Shown here piece by piece: positions 42,966 through 53,029 of a DNA stretch of 64,000 nt. Position 1 is the first letter of the stretch; the number at the start of each line of letters is the position of its first letter. This stretch comes from Cladocopium goreaui (Eukaryota; Sar; Dinophyceae; Suessiales; Symbiodiniaceae), in NCBI GenBank assembly GCA_947184155.2, contig CAMXCT020002706.1, positions 25,424-89,423 of the forward strand, written 5' to 3'. A model generated the notes under the pieces. The model was not told where the DNA came from. It saw nothing but the letters and a program-made list of their open reading frames with translations, and made no database searches. The position numbers and the translations under genes were made by a program.

Positions 42966-43085
42966 TATATACATACATACATACATACATACATACATAC
43001 ATACATACATACAAACATACATACATACATACATACATACATACATACATACATACATGCATACATACATACATACATACATGCA
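42966..43085. repeat. CATA tetranucleotide array
   Basis: About 28 copies of CATA/ACAT with single-base interruptions (ACAAACATAC, ATGCATAC). Flanking (TA)n continues to 43155. Confidence 0.9.
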
Positions 43086-43337
43086 TTTATATTTATATAT
43101 ATATATATGCTATGTGTATATATATATATACACATACATATTATATATACATGTGGGCTGTCGGGTACTGTAGTGACAATTGTCTACTATTTGTATGCTA
43201 GCCTTATGCCTTTTACAAAGTTACATACTACTTACAACCTACATGCTAACTGCATTCTAGGTGCGGAAAATTATCACCACTATACAACCTACTGCTTACC
43301 GTATATTTATACACATATTCGTACCAATAGTTTATAA

Positions 43338-43465
43338 ATCTGGGTAAATTATAACGACCTCACTGCGACCTCAGTGTAATGATGGTTAAAGTAAGGATAA
43401 CTATTCCCTGATGGCCTTACTTTAGCTATTTTCAGATTAGTCAATCATTATAATTCAACCAGATC
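43338..43465. mobile_element. MITE-like element, family 4
   Basis: TCTGGGTAAATTATAACGAC CTCACTG ... ATTATAATTCAACCAGATCT. Confidence 0.7.
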
Positions 43466-43692
43466 TATATCCCATATTCTGTTGGTTCTAGTCCCATGAT
43501 ATTCCCATTGCTGTTGGTGAAATCCCATTAAATCCCAAACATCACCATAATTTCCCCATATATTCCCTGTATAATTCAGTCTGATATATCCCATCGTACA
43601 TTAAAACCCTATTAAATCCCATTAAGCCTTATTAAATCCAATGAAATCCCCTGTGAAATGAAGCTTTTTCGCGCTCTTTCTTTGGATTCGAG

Positions 43693-43775
43693 GTTTGCAT
43701 CAGTTGCAACCCCTCGACCAGCGAAGCGACTGAGCTGGGATCCACAGTTGTTTTTGTCCTTGTCAACGCTTCGAG
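43693..43775 (+). CDS. Gene B exon (43.69 kb), GC donor
   Basis: The acceptor CTTTCTTTGGATTCGAG|G is followed by FASVATPRPAKRLSWDPQ and LFLSLSTLR. The end at CGAG|GCATTC (GC donor) gives phase 1, needed by the next exon. The minus strand is also open here (SQLSRFAGRGVATDANLES), so strand depends on the chain. Confidence 0.45.
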
Positions 43776-43977
43776 GCATTCAAAATCATATTAATCATAT
43801 ATATATATACACTATCTGGTTGGTGGTTTGGAACATGGCTTTTGTTTTTTCCATAATATATATATATATATATTAATCCCTCTGGTTATGACTAACATAG
43901 CCATGTATGAACCATTTTTGCAACCACCATTGACTAAGTGTTTACACCAACTTTTGAGTTATTGACAATTTTTCTTT

Positions 43978-44057
43978 TACCCTCTGGTTATGACTAACAT
44001 AGCCATGGAAGCCATGGCACATAGAAATAGATGATTTATGATGATTTACTACAGGGT
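43978..44057. mobile_element. MITE-like element, family 1, internally deleted
   Basis: TACCCTCTGGTTATGACTAA CATAGCCATGG is followed by a shortened interior and ACAGGGTA. A fragment of the same subtype is at 43876-43905. Confidence 0.6.
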
Positions 44058-44101
44058 AACCATTATGATATATATATATAACTAGTGTCTTGGGGTATAA
44101 A

Positions 44102-44216
44102 TCTATCTGGTTGGTGGTTTGGAACATGGCTTTTGTTTTTCCATTTCATATATGGGATGTCATCCTTCCGATTGACTTTCATAGTTTTCAAGATGGTTAA
44201 AACCACCAACCAGATA
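44102..44216. mobile_element. MITE-like element, family 3
   Basis: TATCTGGTTGGTGGTTTGGA ... TTAAAACCACCAACCAGATAG. A fragment with the same left end is at 43812-43860. Confidence 0.8.
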
Positions 44217-44226
44217 GTTTTATAGT

Positions 44227-44337
44227 TACCCTCTGGTTATGACTAACATAGCCATGGAAGCCATGGCCCATAGAAATAGATGGTTTACCTATTAAAAATG
44301 GTGATTTTCCATGGCTATGTTAAACAACCAGATGGTA
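44227..44337. mobile_element. MITE-like element, family 1 (CTGGTTATGACTAACATAGC subtype)
   Basis: TACCCTCTGGTTATGACTAA ... GGCTATGTTAAACAACCAGA TGGTA. Confidence 0.8.
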
Positions 44338-44985
44338 ATGGCTATAGTTTATTAGTGGCTATAGTTTATTAGTGGCTATAGTTTAATTATACTGGTTTAC
44401 TAATGGCTGTTTGTATAACCAGTATGTTTTTAACCAGTATAAATATCCTGGTATAAATATCCTGGTTTATTAAACTAGCAGGATTGCTATAGGGGATTTT
44501 ACTACTACCTGGTTTACTGGGGATTATGATAACCCATAGGATTGGGAAACCGTTTTCAACCAACTAGTATAATGAGATGGGATAGGGGTATTATTCGGGA
44601 TATGATCTCCAACTGATACTTGTTTTGGTGATGTGAAACAAATCCCCAATCCATGGGACATTTACCAAAGCCTGTTCAAATTGTGGAAGTTTGGATGATT
44701 TGGGGGTACCCCGGTAGGAAATCTCCACGTAATCACAATCTTACATATATAATCACATATATATATATATATATACGTATGTATTTTGGCATGTTTTGGG
44801 ATATTGATGGTATTACAATGTAGAAATATCCCAAATACACAGTTTTTTTGCAGTTTGTATGATATAACGAGAATATAGAACGATGGTAGTCCAATGGGGA
44901 TATGTTTTTCGGAGCCAAGCATGTTTTTTCCCCTTTGATCGTGGCACATCACGAATTGGATCCGACATAGCCGAAAAAAAAAAAA
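44338..44985. other. Intronic; GGCTATAGTTTATTAGT repeats, no exon seen
   Basis: Three tandem GGCTATAGTTTATTAGT units (44340-44395) and AACCAGTATAAATATCCTGG duplications (44425-44470) occur. No coding island was found. Confidence 0.4.
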
Positions 44986-44989
44986 ATAG

Positions 44990-45122
44990 ATCAATGGGAA
45001 TTTCAGGATCCTAAAATGGAGGTACCTACCATATATAGGGCCTATGTAATGGAATATCACCACAAAATATGGCTTTATATGGTACAGTGCCTCCATTTTA
45101 GCATCCTGGAATTCCCATTGAA
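44990..45122. mobile_element. MITE-like element, family 5
   Basis: TCAATGGGAATTTCAGGATC CTAAAATGGAGGTACCTACC ... CTCCATTTTAGCATCCTGGA ATTCCCATTGAA. Confidence 0.85.
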
Positions 45123-45383
45123 TAGATGAAATACGATGTTTGCTTGCAAAAATGGCAACCGCTTCACCAGGATCAGCTAGGTTGTGAATCAGAGGAATTA
45201 GCTCGATATATCGTTCATAAACCATGAGGTATGCCATAGTAGCATATCTTTAGTTGCTTTTTCAAACAGCAGCACTATAAAAATCAATTCTACATCCCCA
45301 AGTTTTCAGCAGGTTAGAAAAAATATAGATGCCAATTTTGGATGCTTAAATCACCAGGGTTACCTGTGGGGCATCCCTGACAG

Positions 45384-45423
45384 GTCGCTTCGCTCTTTAC
45401 GTCTTGACAAAAAACCCAGGCCC
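45384..45423 (+). CDS. Gene B micro-exon (45.38 kb, 40 nt)
   Basis: The acceptor GCATCCCTGACAG|G is followed by RFALYVLTKNPGP and the donor GGCCC|GTAGCC. Start phase 1 and end phase 2 match the flanking exons. An alternative longer frame from 45358 (GYLWGIPDRSLRSLRL, donor CGG|GTAATC) is equally open but does not fit the phases. Confidence 0.4.
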
Positions 45424-45950
45424 GTAGCCTCAGAACGTCTCAGAAAAGCCACGTGGTTACGGGTAATCCATCTCCAAAATGCCTTGGCAAATGCTGGGAA
45501 AATGATGGGAAAATGGACATTATATGGCATTTAATGGGACAATCAGCTATAGGAAAATAATGGGAAAAATGATGGGACAATAAGATATGAGATGGTCTAT
45601 AAATGTCTGTAAGACATCATTAGATACATAGTCTAACTAGTTGGATATATCTACCATAAACCCTAGTGAAATTGCAGTTATGTTCACCAACTTTGCTAAC
45701 TATGTGGCACCATCTTGTAGGAAAATGCTGGGAATATGCAGATTTTTGATTTAATGGAACATCCGCGAACTAAATGGTGGTTTAGTTTGCCCGGAAAAGC
45801 ATCGAACTAAATCCGATGTTCCAGCAAACTATGCTTTGATGACATCGGACGGTAGATCAATACGTTTCTTTTTTGCAAAAGGGGAACGGAGTGTAGGAAA
45901 TACCAACAGGGTGCATATATATATATATATATGTATGTATACATACACAT

Positions 45951-46076
45951 ATCTGGCTGAATCATAACGACCTCACTGTTCTCCCGAACCCTGGAATCAT
46001 GGTTAATTAGGGGGAATCATCCCAATAGCTGGCCGAACTATTCAGGTTAGTGAACTATTATAATTTACCCAGATAT
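45951..46076. mobile_element. MITE-like element, family 4
   Basis: TCTGGCTGAATCATAACGAC CTCACTGTTCTCCC ... GAACTATTATAATTTACCCAGA. Confidence 0.75.
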
Positions 46077-46142
46077 ATACACATAAAAGTGCCCATGTGG
46101 AGGGGATTCCACCCAATGATTAAAGTGGAATAGGAGCCAAAG

Positions 46143-46237
46143 GCTGATGAGGCGATGGTTTCAGCAGATCCTGGCGACCGCATACTTCAACTTCGGGGGC
46201 ATCACGGAACAGCAATGGTTGTGGTCGAAAAACACGG
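46143..46237 (+). CDS. Gene B exon (46.14 kb)
   Basis: The acceptor GGAGCCAAAG|G is followed by LM, RRWFQQILATAYFNFGG and ITEQQWLWSKNT, with donor ACACGG|GTGTGT. Composition is markedly protein-like (Phe, Trp, Gln), with no stop in frame and good phase at both sides. Confidence 0.55.
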
Positions 46238-46655
46238 GTGTGTTGTGGTTAAAACAATAATAACCCATCCCCCAAATCGCCATAAATAGGTGGTATAAAC
46301 CATTCCCAAATCTTCAAGCTAGCATACCTCTGGGTTTTCAACTTGGGTATGGCGCAAAAGAATGATTTTCATTGGATGGTTAAATTAATATACTACATCT
46401 GAACAATATGTGATATATATATATATAATAGGTTATATCCATACTAGATCCATATAATATATATATATATTATATACATACAGACCATTTCCATCCATTT
46501 CATCCCCAAGCTTTGAGCCAAATCAACTTAGCAATGGCCAATCCCGATCATCCAATTTGGGTGGTGAATTTTCTATGCCGTGCTCCACATCTTCAATTCA
46601 TCCACAAGACCACCATTTCTTTTTGCTGAAAAGCGATTTTGTGGCTGAACTGGCT

Positions 46656-46765
46656 TACCCTCTGGTAAACATACAAAAAGCTATTGAAAATGGCCATAGA
46701 AATAGTGGATTTTCCCATTAAAAATGGTGGATCTTTCCATAGTTATGTTAAATTACCAGAGGGTA
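46656..46765. mobile_element. MITE-like element, family 1
   Basis: TACCCTCTGGTAAACATACA ... TTATGTTAAATTACCAGAGGGTA. Confidence 0.85.
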
Positions 46766-46809
46766 ACTTCCTCCCTTTCCTGTTGAGCCATGCCACTGCC
46801 ACGGCCTAG

Positions 46810-46870
46810 TTCCGTCGTGGAACGCAATGTTCGGCTCGTTTGCTCACAGCTTTCGAAGCACGGGCGCTCA
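46810..46870 (+). CDS. Gene B candidate exon (46.81 kb)
   Basis: A GC island of which one frame reads PSWNAMFGSFAHSFRS TGA. It is bounded by ...CACGGCCTAG| and a GC donor (GCTCA|GCGTGC) that give the required phases. Another frame (SSVVERNVRLVCSQLSKHG) is open, so support is modest. Confidence 0.35.
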
Positions 46871-46989
46871 GCGTGCCTAATTCCGGTGTCAAACATGGCT
46901 TGCTGGAAAATCCCGTATTTATAGTTGATTTTACAATTAAAACCTCCATTTAGTTGGAGGAATGTTCGAATTTTCTATGGAAGATGATG

Positions 46990-48240
46990 ATGGTAAACGC
47001 ATCTGTATATTATATATATATATGTATTTGTGTATTGTATATTTCGTACATGGATATAGATATTGGTACATGTGAAAATAAGTATATGTGGAATAATTAT
47101 GAATGATTTATGATTGCAAAACAATAGACATGTGCCAGGTATAATACTATATCAATTGGAATGAATTCAGGGGAATGAACTGGGTGTTCATCTGTCAAAA
47201 ATTGTTTTTTGACCAGCAACCGGATGGTTTCACCATTCAAATTTGGATTTATGGATTTATACATCACAATTCAAAGCAACAGTAAATGGGAATATAGGCA
47301 TGAGGGATGTCACCACCAACAACAGCATGGGTCCTAACCGTCAAAATTGCAAAATAATCCAGAAATTAAGGGTAAATAAATCATAAGATGATGTAATTGA
47401 CCCATAACTATATATTCATAATATGAATATCTCATGTTTTTGGTAAATTCCTGAAATGCATAGAGACCAAAGTTTTTACATCCTAGGTCAGATCAGACAA
47501 AGACTAGGCCAACTGGATGGGTTCACCATTGCGGCGATTTATCCGCCAACATTGAGATTTTTATAGTGACAAGACATCCGAAAAGGGGATGTAGCTACTA
47601 ACAGCCGATGTAATTAACCATATGAGAATATATATGACAGTGGGTAAACCTATGACGAATGAATGAATAATAACAATATAACAACAATAATGATAATAAT
47701 CATGATATAATATTGTTATTGTCCTATATCATATTATATCATATTATATCATTATTATATTTATAACTATTATATATAATATGATATAATAGTGGATAAA
47801 CCTTAGATGGGTAGGGTGACACGTGTTGCTAGACTTTGCTCGTGTGCCAGAAATGAGTTTTTGAATACACAGAGTTTGCCCATTGTTGATAGGAACTTTA
47901 GAGATACGAGAATTCACCAGCTGGGATGCCTGAAAATTCGCATCAACCATTGCTCAGATTAATGACCATGATGGACTCGTGTAGTGGTTTAACGTGGACA
48001 CCCAACAAACCATGGTGCTCTACCATGGCTGATCAGTTTTCTCGACACCAAGAAGCCAACAAAATCCAAATGGTGCGAATTTATCCATCTACTACGGGGC
48101 TGTGTTTTCCATTTCAACCCAAAGCCGTCAAGAATGCCCTTAATTAGCGACTTAGCATATGTTGTAAGCCCAAAAAGGATACAACATACATTTATCATAT
48201 TTTATCATTCTTGATCCCTAGTTATTTTAACGCAGTTTAC
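46990..48240. other. Intronic; no exon recognised
   Basis: The span has a (TA)n tract near 47010, ATAATATCATATTATATCAT repeats at 47690-47790 and a doubtful open stretch at 47926-48147. No GC island has a splice pair. Confidence 0.35.
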
Positions 48241-48276
48241 TTTTTTTTTCATTTTTTGTTGCTGGTTACTCTGAAG

Positions 48277-48348
48277 GGAAACATCCAAAGACACAAAACC
48301 CGCCGAGGTCCGCAGCATTGAGGTGAAGGCGGACTTTTCGTTGGGGGG
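48277..48348 (+). CDS. Gene B exon (48.28 kb)
   Basis: A long T-rich tract and acceptor GGTTACTCTGAAG|G are followed by ETSKDTKP, AEVRSIEVKADFSLG and donor GGGG|GTTCCA. Phase 2 at the end matches the next exon. The minus strand is also open (SAFTSMLRTSAGFVSLDV) but lacks splice sites. Confidence 0.5.
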
Positions 48349-48901
48349 GTTCCAGGCAGATAGTGTAATAAACTGAATAGCCCCCCATGAAAAAAAATGG
48401 ATTGAAATGCGTTGAAATGCGTTGAACACATAAATAGCAACCATTTCATCAATCGCAAAAAGTTGAAAAATGGTTGACCATCAACCTGACAACAATCATT
48501 TATGAAATCCTGGACATAATCTGCAGAGACCAACCGTTGGGTTTAGGGTTTAGGACAAATGTGAAAGCATATGGCTATGGATCAATACCTATACATACCA
48601 TTTTTAGAGGGATTAACATCCATTTACCAGCTATTTTGATGTTCACCAGGGGTACAAGGTTTTGACACACTGCCATATGTCCGAAAATGTTTTCTCTTGA
48701 CAGTTGGGCATAGTTGGGCAAGTCCTTAAAACCATCAACCGCAAGTGTTGACACGGGTTTGTTCAGGTCACCAATGGTTTTTTTTTGGCATGTGGTTTCT
48801 GTAGCAAACCCAGTAGATCATAAATCCCTATAAAGTCTATAAATATGTTTGCGGGTGATTTCGGAAACATATCCTTTGTCATGAACTTATCGCATTTACA
48901 G

Positions 48902-49046
48902 CACCAACTACTCATCGCTTTATGCATTTTATGCGTTGATCATCAGTGCCTACGATTCGGTGATTCGTGATGGGAACTGGGATATCTCATGCAAAATCCC
49001 AGTCGAAGCATACCGTAGAATACCTCATTCTTCATATGATCGATAA
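48902..49046 (+). CDS. Gene B terminal exon candidate
   Basis: After ATCGCATTTACAG| the frame reads T, NYSSLYAFYALIISAYDS, VIRDGNWDISC and continues to TAA at 49044-49046. A donor at TCG|GTGATT (48960) could end it earlier. The minus strand has stops here. If terminal, gene B ends 150 bp from gene C's stop on the other strand. Confidence 0.45.
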
Positions 49047-49197
49047 ATATGTAACTATCAATGATTAATACTATATCTATAATAACAATTTGTGAAAAAG
49101 CGTCTACTCACCCCAAATCGCTGTGGCAAGTCCTCTAAGTCCATCTAAATCTAAGTCCCAACATCGCATCTGCCCTGGGGTTGCAGGCGCCCGCTGC

Positions 49198-49340
49198 TCA
49201 AGAACGACACACCGGGACCGTTGCAGCACTTGCGACAACAACGCGCCGTCGGCTAAGCCGAGGCGTGCGAAGGCGCCAGAGTTGCAAAGCACGGCCCGGT
49301 GGCGTTGAAGAAACGATGCGCGGGAGTTGATTGGCCAGTT
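49198..49340 (-). CDS. Gene C terminal exon: last WD40 blade
   Basis: A T-run acceptor (TTTTTTTTTGCACAG|) opens ELANQLP then RIVSSTPPGRALQLWRLR, matching the 'VS....D..L.LW' end of a last WD repeat. A basic tail and TGA follow. Start phase 1 fits the donor at 50429. Another minus frame is open through the whole island (GAFARLGLADGALLSQVLQ) and ends at a perfect GTGAGT donor (49111), so frame choice is not certain. Confidence 0.5.
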
Positions 49341-49344
49341 CTGT

Positions 49345-50425
49345 GCAAAAAAAAAAAGCTGTTGGCGGATAAGAAATGCTTATTTTATGGGTCATACATC
49401 AGGGAACATTTGATGATATGAACCAGCATAGCCTGCTGTGGGTGATGGGACTACAATATGATTAAAGCCACAGACATTTATGATATAATCAGCTAAAGGT
49501 AGCAGGTTCAACCGTAATTGAACTGATGTTCCCCTTTTTTGAGGGGGCGGGGGGACTGTCGGACAGCCATGATATTAACGAGTATCAAAAGGGGAGATTC
49601 ATGGAAAGTCTTACGGGGATAACCCCATAACCTACAGATGGGGGGTTGAACCCTTTGAAAAGGTCATCACCAGTGCGAGATGCTGAGATGTCAACGGCTT
49701 TTTTTCACCAACCCAGAATGGATCAATATGTGGATACAACATGCAAAAAAGAAATCCCTAATCCTCAAGTTACCTCTGAGATAGGTAACCATGTTGATTC
49801 TACCTGATGATTGTCGGGTTGGTTATCTAACTGATAGGTGACTGGAAGGTGAGGGAATAGTGGATGTAATTTGGATATGGAACCAAGAAAGGGAAGCAAC
49901 GAGACCACAAGTCTGGTCATTGTTTTGGGCTGAGCTATATTGATTTTTGTTGCATGGTCAGCAAAAACCAGTTGGCCCCTTTGCTGGATGGTTGTGTGGG
50001 AAGATACTGATAAAACCACATTGCCACACTGAATTGGGATTATTTTGATCCACCACGGAATATTTGGTTTGAACAGACCAGTACAAGTTGATGAGACAAG
50101 AGTTCAGGACAGCTGCTTGACACTACCAATTGAGACGGTAGTTTTGGTTATTGTATATTTATCGTGTTTCGCCCAACTAAGAGAATGATCATGTCAAATA
50201 TATTCAAATATGCAGAGTATCCAACCACTTCAGAAAATATGCATAGATTATCATAGATTACTAGCAGGTGCAGTTTCAAAAAATGGGAAGTGGTTACCAA
50301 ACCATGTAGAACTCGGCCACATGGCCCAACCAACTGGGTCGGGCCCTGTTTCTATGAATAAATAAATGAATATATATATATACAGTATATAAAATTATAT
50401 GGTACATGCACTAATTCCTCTGCCC
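49345..50425. other. Intronic (gene C); no exon recognised
   Basis: Moderately AT-rich sequence with short open stretches (49765-50019 -, 50148-50333 -) that lack splice pairs. Confidence 0.3.
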
Positions 50426-50428
50426 CAC

Positions 50429-50502
50429 CTGCTTGACGACAGCGTATCAATTTTATCGATGCCAGGGTCAAGCTACGGTGGGAGCAGTCGTGCATGACCC
50501 CC
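50429..50502 (-). CDS. Gene C candidate exon (50.4 kb)
   Basis: The acceptor GTTCTCTCCTGCACAG|G opens GVM, HDCSHRSLTLAS, IKLIRCRQA and ends at GCAG|GTGGGG. The end phase matches the terminal exon. 'H...R.L.LA' suits the start of a WD blade. The plus strand reads INFIDARVKLRWEQSCM with its own acceptor (GCTTGACGACAG|) and donor (CAT|GTGTAT), so the strand is arguable. Confidence 0.4.
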
Positions 50503-50629
50503 CTGTGCAGGAGAGAACATGTGTATACATATATATATATAAGTACATATATATATATATACTGTATTTAGATAGATAGATTTATCATAGAGAAAATTCA
50601 ATAGACCCCTCATACCCCTTGGCACTTAA

Positions 50630-50742
50630 GAGGGGTTTCTGAAAGGGTTCCTGCGCCTCCTCGTCGTGTGAGTGACAACTTCTGCTTCCAAAACCCAGCA
50701 TGGTCGCGGGCCAAGATTTTCAAGACCCTTGACCATCATTCC
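50630..50742. CDS. Candidate exon, strand unresolved (gene C interval)
   Basis: A GC island. On the minus strand, after CAAG|G, it reads VLKILARDHAGFWKQKLSL, with a plausible WD-type 'xxFWK'. On the plus strand it reads DNFCFQNPAWSRAKIFKTL with a GTGAGG donor supplied by the neighbouring family-4 element remnant. Gene context favours minus. Confidence 0.35.
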
Positions 50743-51059
50743 AGTGAGGTCCCAGTGAGGTCGTTGTAATTTACTGAGATCAATGGTAAAATGTACATAG
50801 AGTCACATAATCATCCATCATTATCCCACTACTATCCCATATTAATCCGTATGAATATCCTATATCTATCCCATTATCATTGAGATCAATGAATGCTTTC
50901 CTCGTTAGTAATTCCCCATTCAGTGGGGTTGTAATATGGGTTGTTTGCCAGTTCCGATTCGTAAGGAAAATCCTCCAAGCACAGGGCCATTCAGCCAAAA
51001 TTCAGCCAGAGTTGCTTTGAAACACCCTTTACTTAGCTAATTACCAAATATTTTCCTCC

Positions 51060-51159
51060 ATTCAATGGATTGGTTTAAGGGAAAATTTACAGGAAAGCCC
51101 CATATTTAATGGGGAAATCCATGGTTTCCTGTAAATTTTCCCTTAAAGCAATCCATTGA
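51060..51159. mobile_element. MITE-like element, family 6 (CAATGGATTGGTTTAAGGG)
   Basis: TTCAATGGATTGGTTTAAGG GAAAATTTACAGGAAA is mirrored by TTTCCTGTAAATTTTCCCTT AAAGCAATCCATTGA. A related copy is at 62212-62293. Confidence 0.85.
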
Positions 51160-51273
51160 TCCATATGGATATTTCCTAAAATAGGGGTACCCCAAATCAT
51201 CCAAGTCATGGATGACCATTTTAATATTGAACATGGGTTTTCGGGGTACCCCTATTTTTTGAAACCCGCATAC

Positions 51274-51379
51274 TACCCTCTGGTAAACTGTTACATAACT
51301 AGGGAAAATCACCATTTTTAATGGGAAAATCCACTATAAATGGCCATTTTCAATTGCTATGTTAGTTCACCAGAGGGTA
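51274..51379. mobile_element. MITE-like element, family 1
   Basis: TACCCTCTGGTAAACTGTTA ... CTATGTTAGTTCACCAGAGGGTA. Confidence 0.85.
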
Positions 51380-51689
51380 ATCCCAATTTAGTAAGATTCT
51401 CTATTCTAAACCATCCAGCTTTTGGGGTACCACCATTTATGGAAACCTCCAAATATGCTCTTCCATATCACAATATGGCCATATAATTAACCACACATAC
51501 TTTATCTAGATATGGTTATATGGAAATACTTAGAATAGTATTTATATGGTTCATAATAACCATACAATAACCAAAAAAAATATATGTTTCAAGCATATCA
51601 TGGTGGTTATATATGTGGTTGTATATTTATATATGCTTAGAATATTATATGGTTAAACATATGTTTCAAGCAGATATATTATTTGTTCA

Positions 51690-51785
51690 AGCATATAAGA
51701 ACCATCCCAATGGATCCATGGCTGAGAAGCTACAGTACTTCCTAAGAAGGCACGGCTGGATCCACAACAAGGCATATCATCTTCT
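51690..51785. CDS. Candidate exon, strand unresolved
   Basis: A GC-richer island in very AT-rich DNA. The + frame is strongly protein-like (NHPNGSMAEKLQYFLRRHGW). The minus frames (LLWIQPCLLRKYCSFSAMD) are weaker, though gene C on minus spans the site. Function unknown. Confidence 0.3.
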
Positions 51786-51799
51786 ATTTTTACCGAGAT

Positions 51800-52750
51800 C
51801 ATAGCCATTTCATATTCCATAAAATGTTCCATATATAATATATTTTAATATATAATGACCATAATATCCATATTATCTCAACCATAATAATGTGCCATAT
51901 AAAAACCATGTATTAAGCATGTAATGACCTTGAGAATGTGCCATATATGTTTATGGTTATTGCGTGATTACAACATGTAACCATTATCCATGTAATAATG
52001 ATTAATACTAATTAATCCATATAATGTATATTAGTACCATGAATATTTGTGATTATAACGATCCATTATCATGTAATAATCATGTAAGATCATAACCATA
52101 TAATTATCCATAGCCATTAAGAACCATATGATCTGAGTAACATATTTTAACATATAATAACTATAAATAATATATAACAAACCATAGATAATAACCATTA
52201 AATAACCATTAATAACTATTAATCATGTAAGATAATAACCATAGTAACATCATGAACCATCTTTAATATATAATACAGTATATATAACCATCATATAAAT
52301 CCATTAAATAACCATTAAATATATTTTTAAGAACCATATGATCTTAGTAGCATCTTTAACTCATAAAATTTATAACCATCATAACCATCATAACATCATA
52401 ATAACATCATAACCATCACAACCATTTATCTTATTAACCCAGATATATGGATATATTAATAACGATTAAATATTATTATATCAATTACCATTATATCAAT
52501 ATACAATATTATTAACCATTAACAAACGTTTAATAACCATCATGATTGACCCATCTAAGATTGACCTATCTTAGTAACATCATACCATTAATAACCATTA
52601 ATCATGTAAGATAATCACCATAGTAACATCATTAACCATCTTTAATATACAATAACCATCATTAACCATAGTATTATTATTATATCAATTACCATTATAT
52701 CAATATACCATTTTATTAACCATTAACAAACCATTAATAACCATCGTTAA
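51800..52750. repeat. AT-rich ATAACCATTA-type degenerate repeat
   Basis: Nearly 1 kb is composed of TAACCATTAATAACCATTA, CATCATAACCATCATAAC and TTTAATATATAATAACCATC words. A block of about 80 bp (TTATATCAATTACCATTATATCAATATAC...) occurs twice (52475 and 52677). There is no gene. Confidence 0.65.
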
Positions 52751-52783
52751 CCATAAAAAATAACTCGCGCCGGGTCTCCACAC

Positions 52784-52846
52784 GTCGCCCTCGTTGCCAC
52801 CGGAGGCCAAGAGCTGCAATTCCTCAGACCAACTGAGGCCACAGAC
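52784..52846 (-). CDS. Gene C exon: WD40 signature EVCGLSW...LASGGNEG
   Basis: The acceptor CATTGCTTCAGCCAG|G opens VCGLSWSEELQLLASGGNEG D, 21 codons, with donor GAC|GTGTGG. With the Glu of the previous exon it forms the E-V-C-G-L-x-W and L-A-S-G-G-N blocks that are diagnostic of CDC20/FZR proteins. The frame continues as VWRPGAS if unspliced, so the 3' edge has some uncertainty. Confidence 0.75.
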
Positions 52847-52911
52847 CTGGCTGAAGCAATGGATAAATGAAGTTTGTTTTGGGACATACATTATTTATGA
52901 TAGAAATGTAT

Positions 52912-53020
52912 TATCCTCTGGTTATGTCAAAATAGCTATTGAAAATGACCATAGAAATAGTGGATTTTCCCATTAAAAATTAGGTGATTTTCCATAGTTA
53001 TGTTAAATTACCAGAGGGTA
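52912..53020. mobile_element. MITE-like element, family 1
   Basis: TATCCTCTGGTTATGTCAAA ... ATGTTAAATTACCAGAGGGTA. ACATTATTTATGATAGAAATG lies left and ACATTATTTATGATAAAAATG right, a long apparent duplication of the insertion site. Confidence 0.85.
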
Positions 53021-53029
53021 CATTATTTA

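Larger units (their letters stand above)
37643..49046 (+). other. Gene B locus: split gene for an unrecognised protein
   Basis: Eleven small GC islands on + (listed separately) join with matching phase from about 37.64 kb to a stop at 49.05 kb. The product is rich in Trp, Phe and Arg (WWLRLASGKRW, RRWFQQIL, SWNAMFGSF). No domain is recognised; the start and any exons upstream of 37.6 kb are unknown. Donors in the best model are GT except GC at 43776 and 46871. Introns carry at least fifteen MITE-like elements. It converges on gene C, whose stop lies 150 bp beyond gene B's stop. Each exon alone is weak; the phase agreement along the chain is the main support. Confidence 0.45.

Noticed and set aside
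42966-43085. Possible CRISPR-like regular array
   Set aside because: It is a CATA microsatellite without spacers; none of the tandem arrays in the window has unique spacers.
45358-45462. Alternative 35-codon exon GYLWGIPDRSLRSLRL...
   Set aside because: It has good splice sites, but phase 0/0 does not fit either neighbour. The 40-nt version inside it does. Kept as an alternative only.
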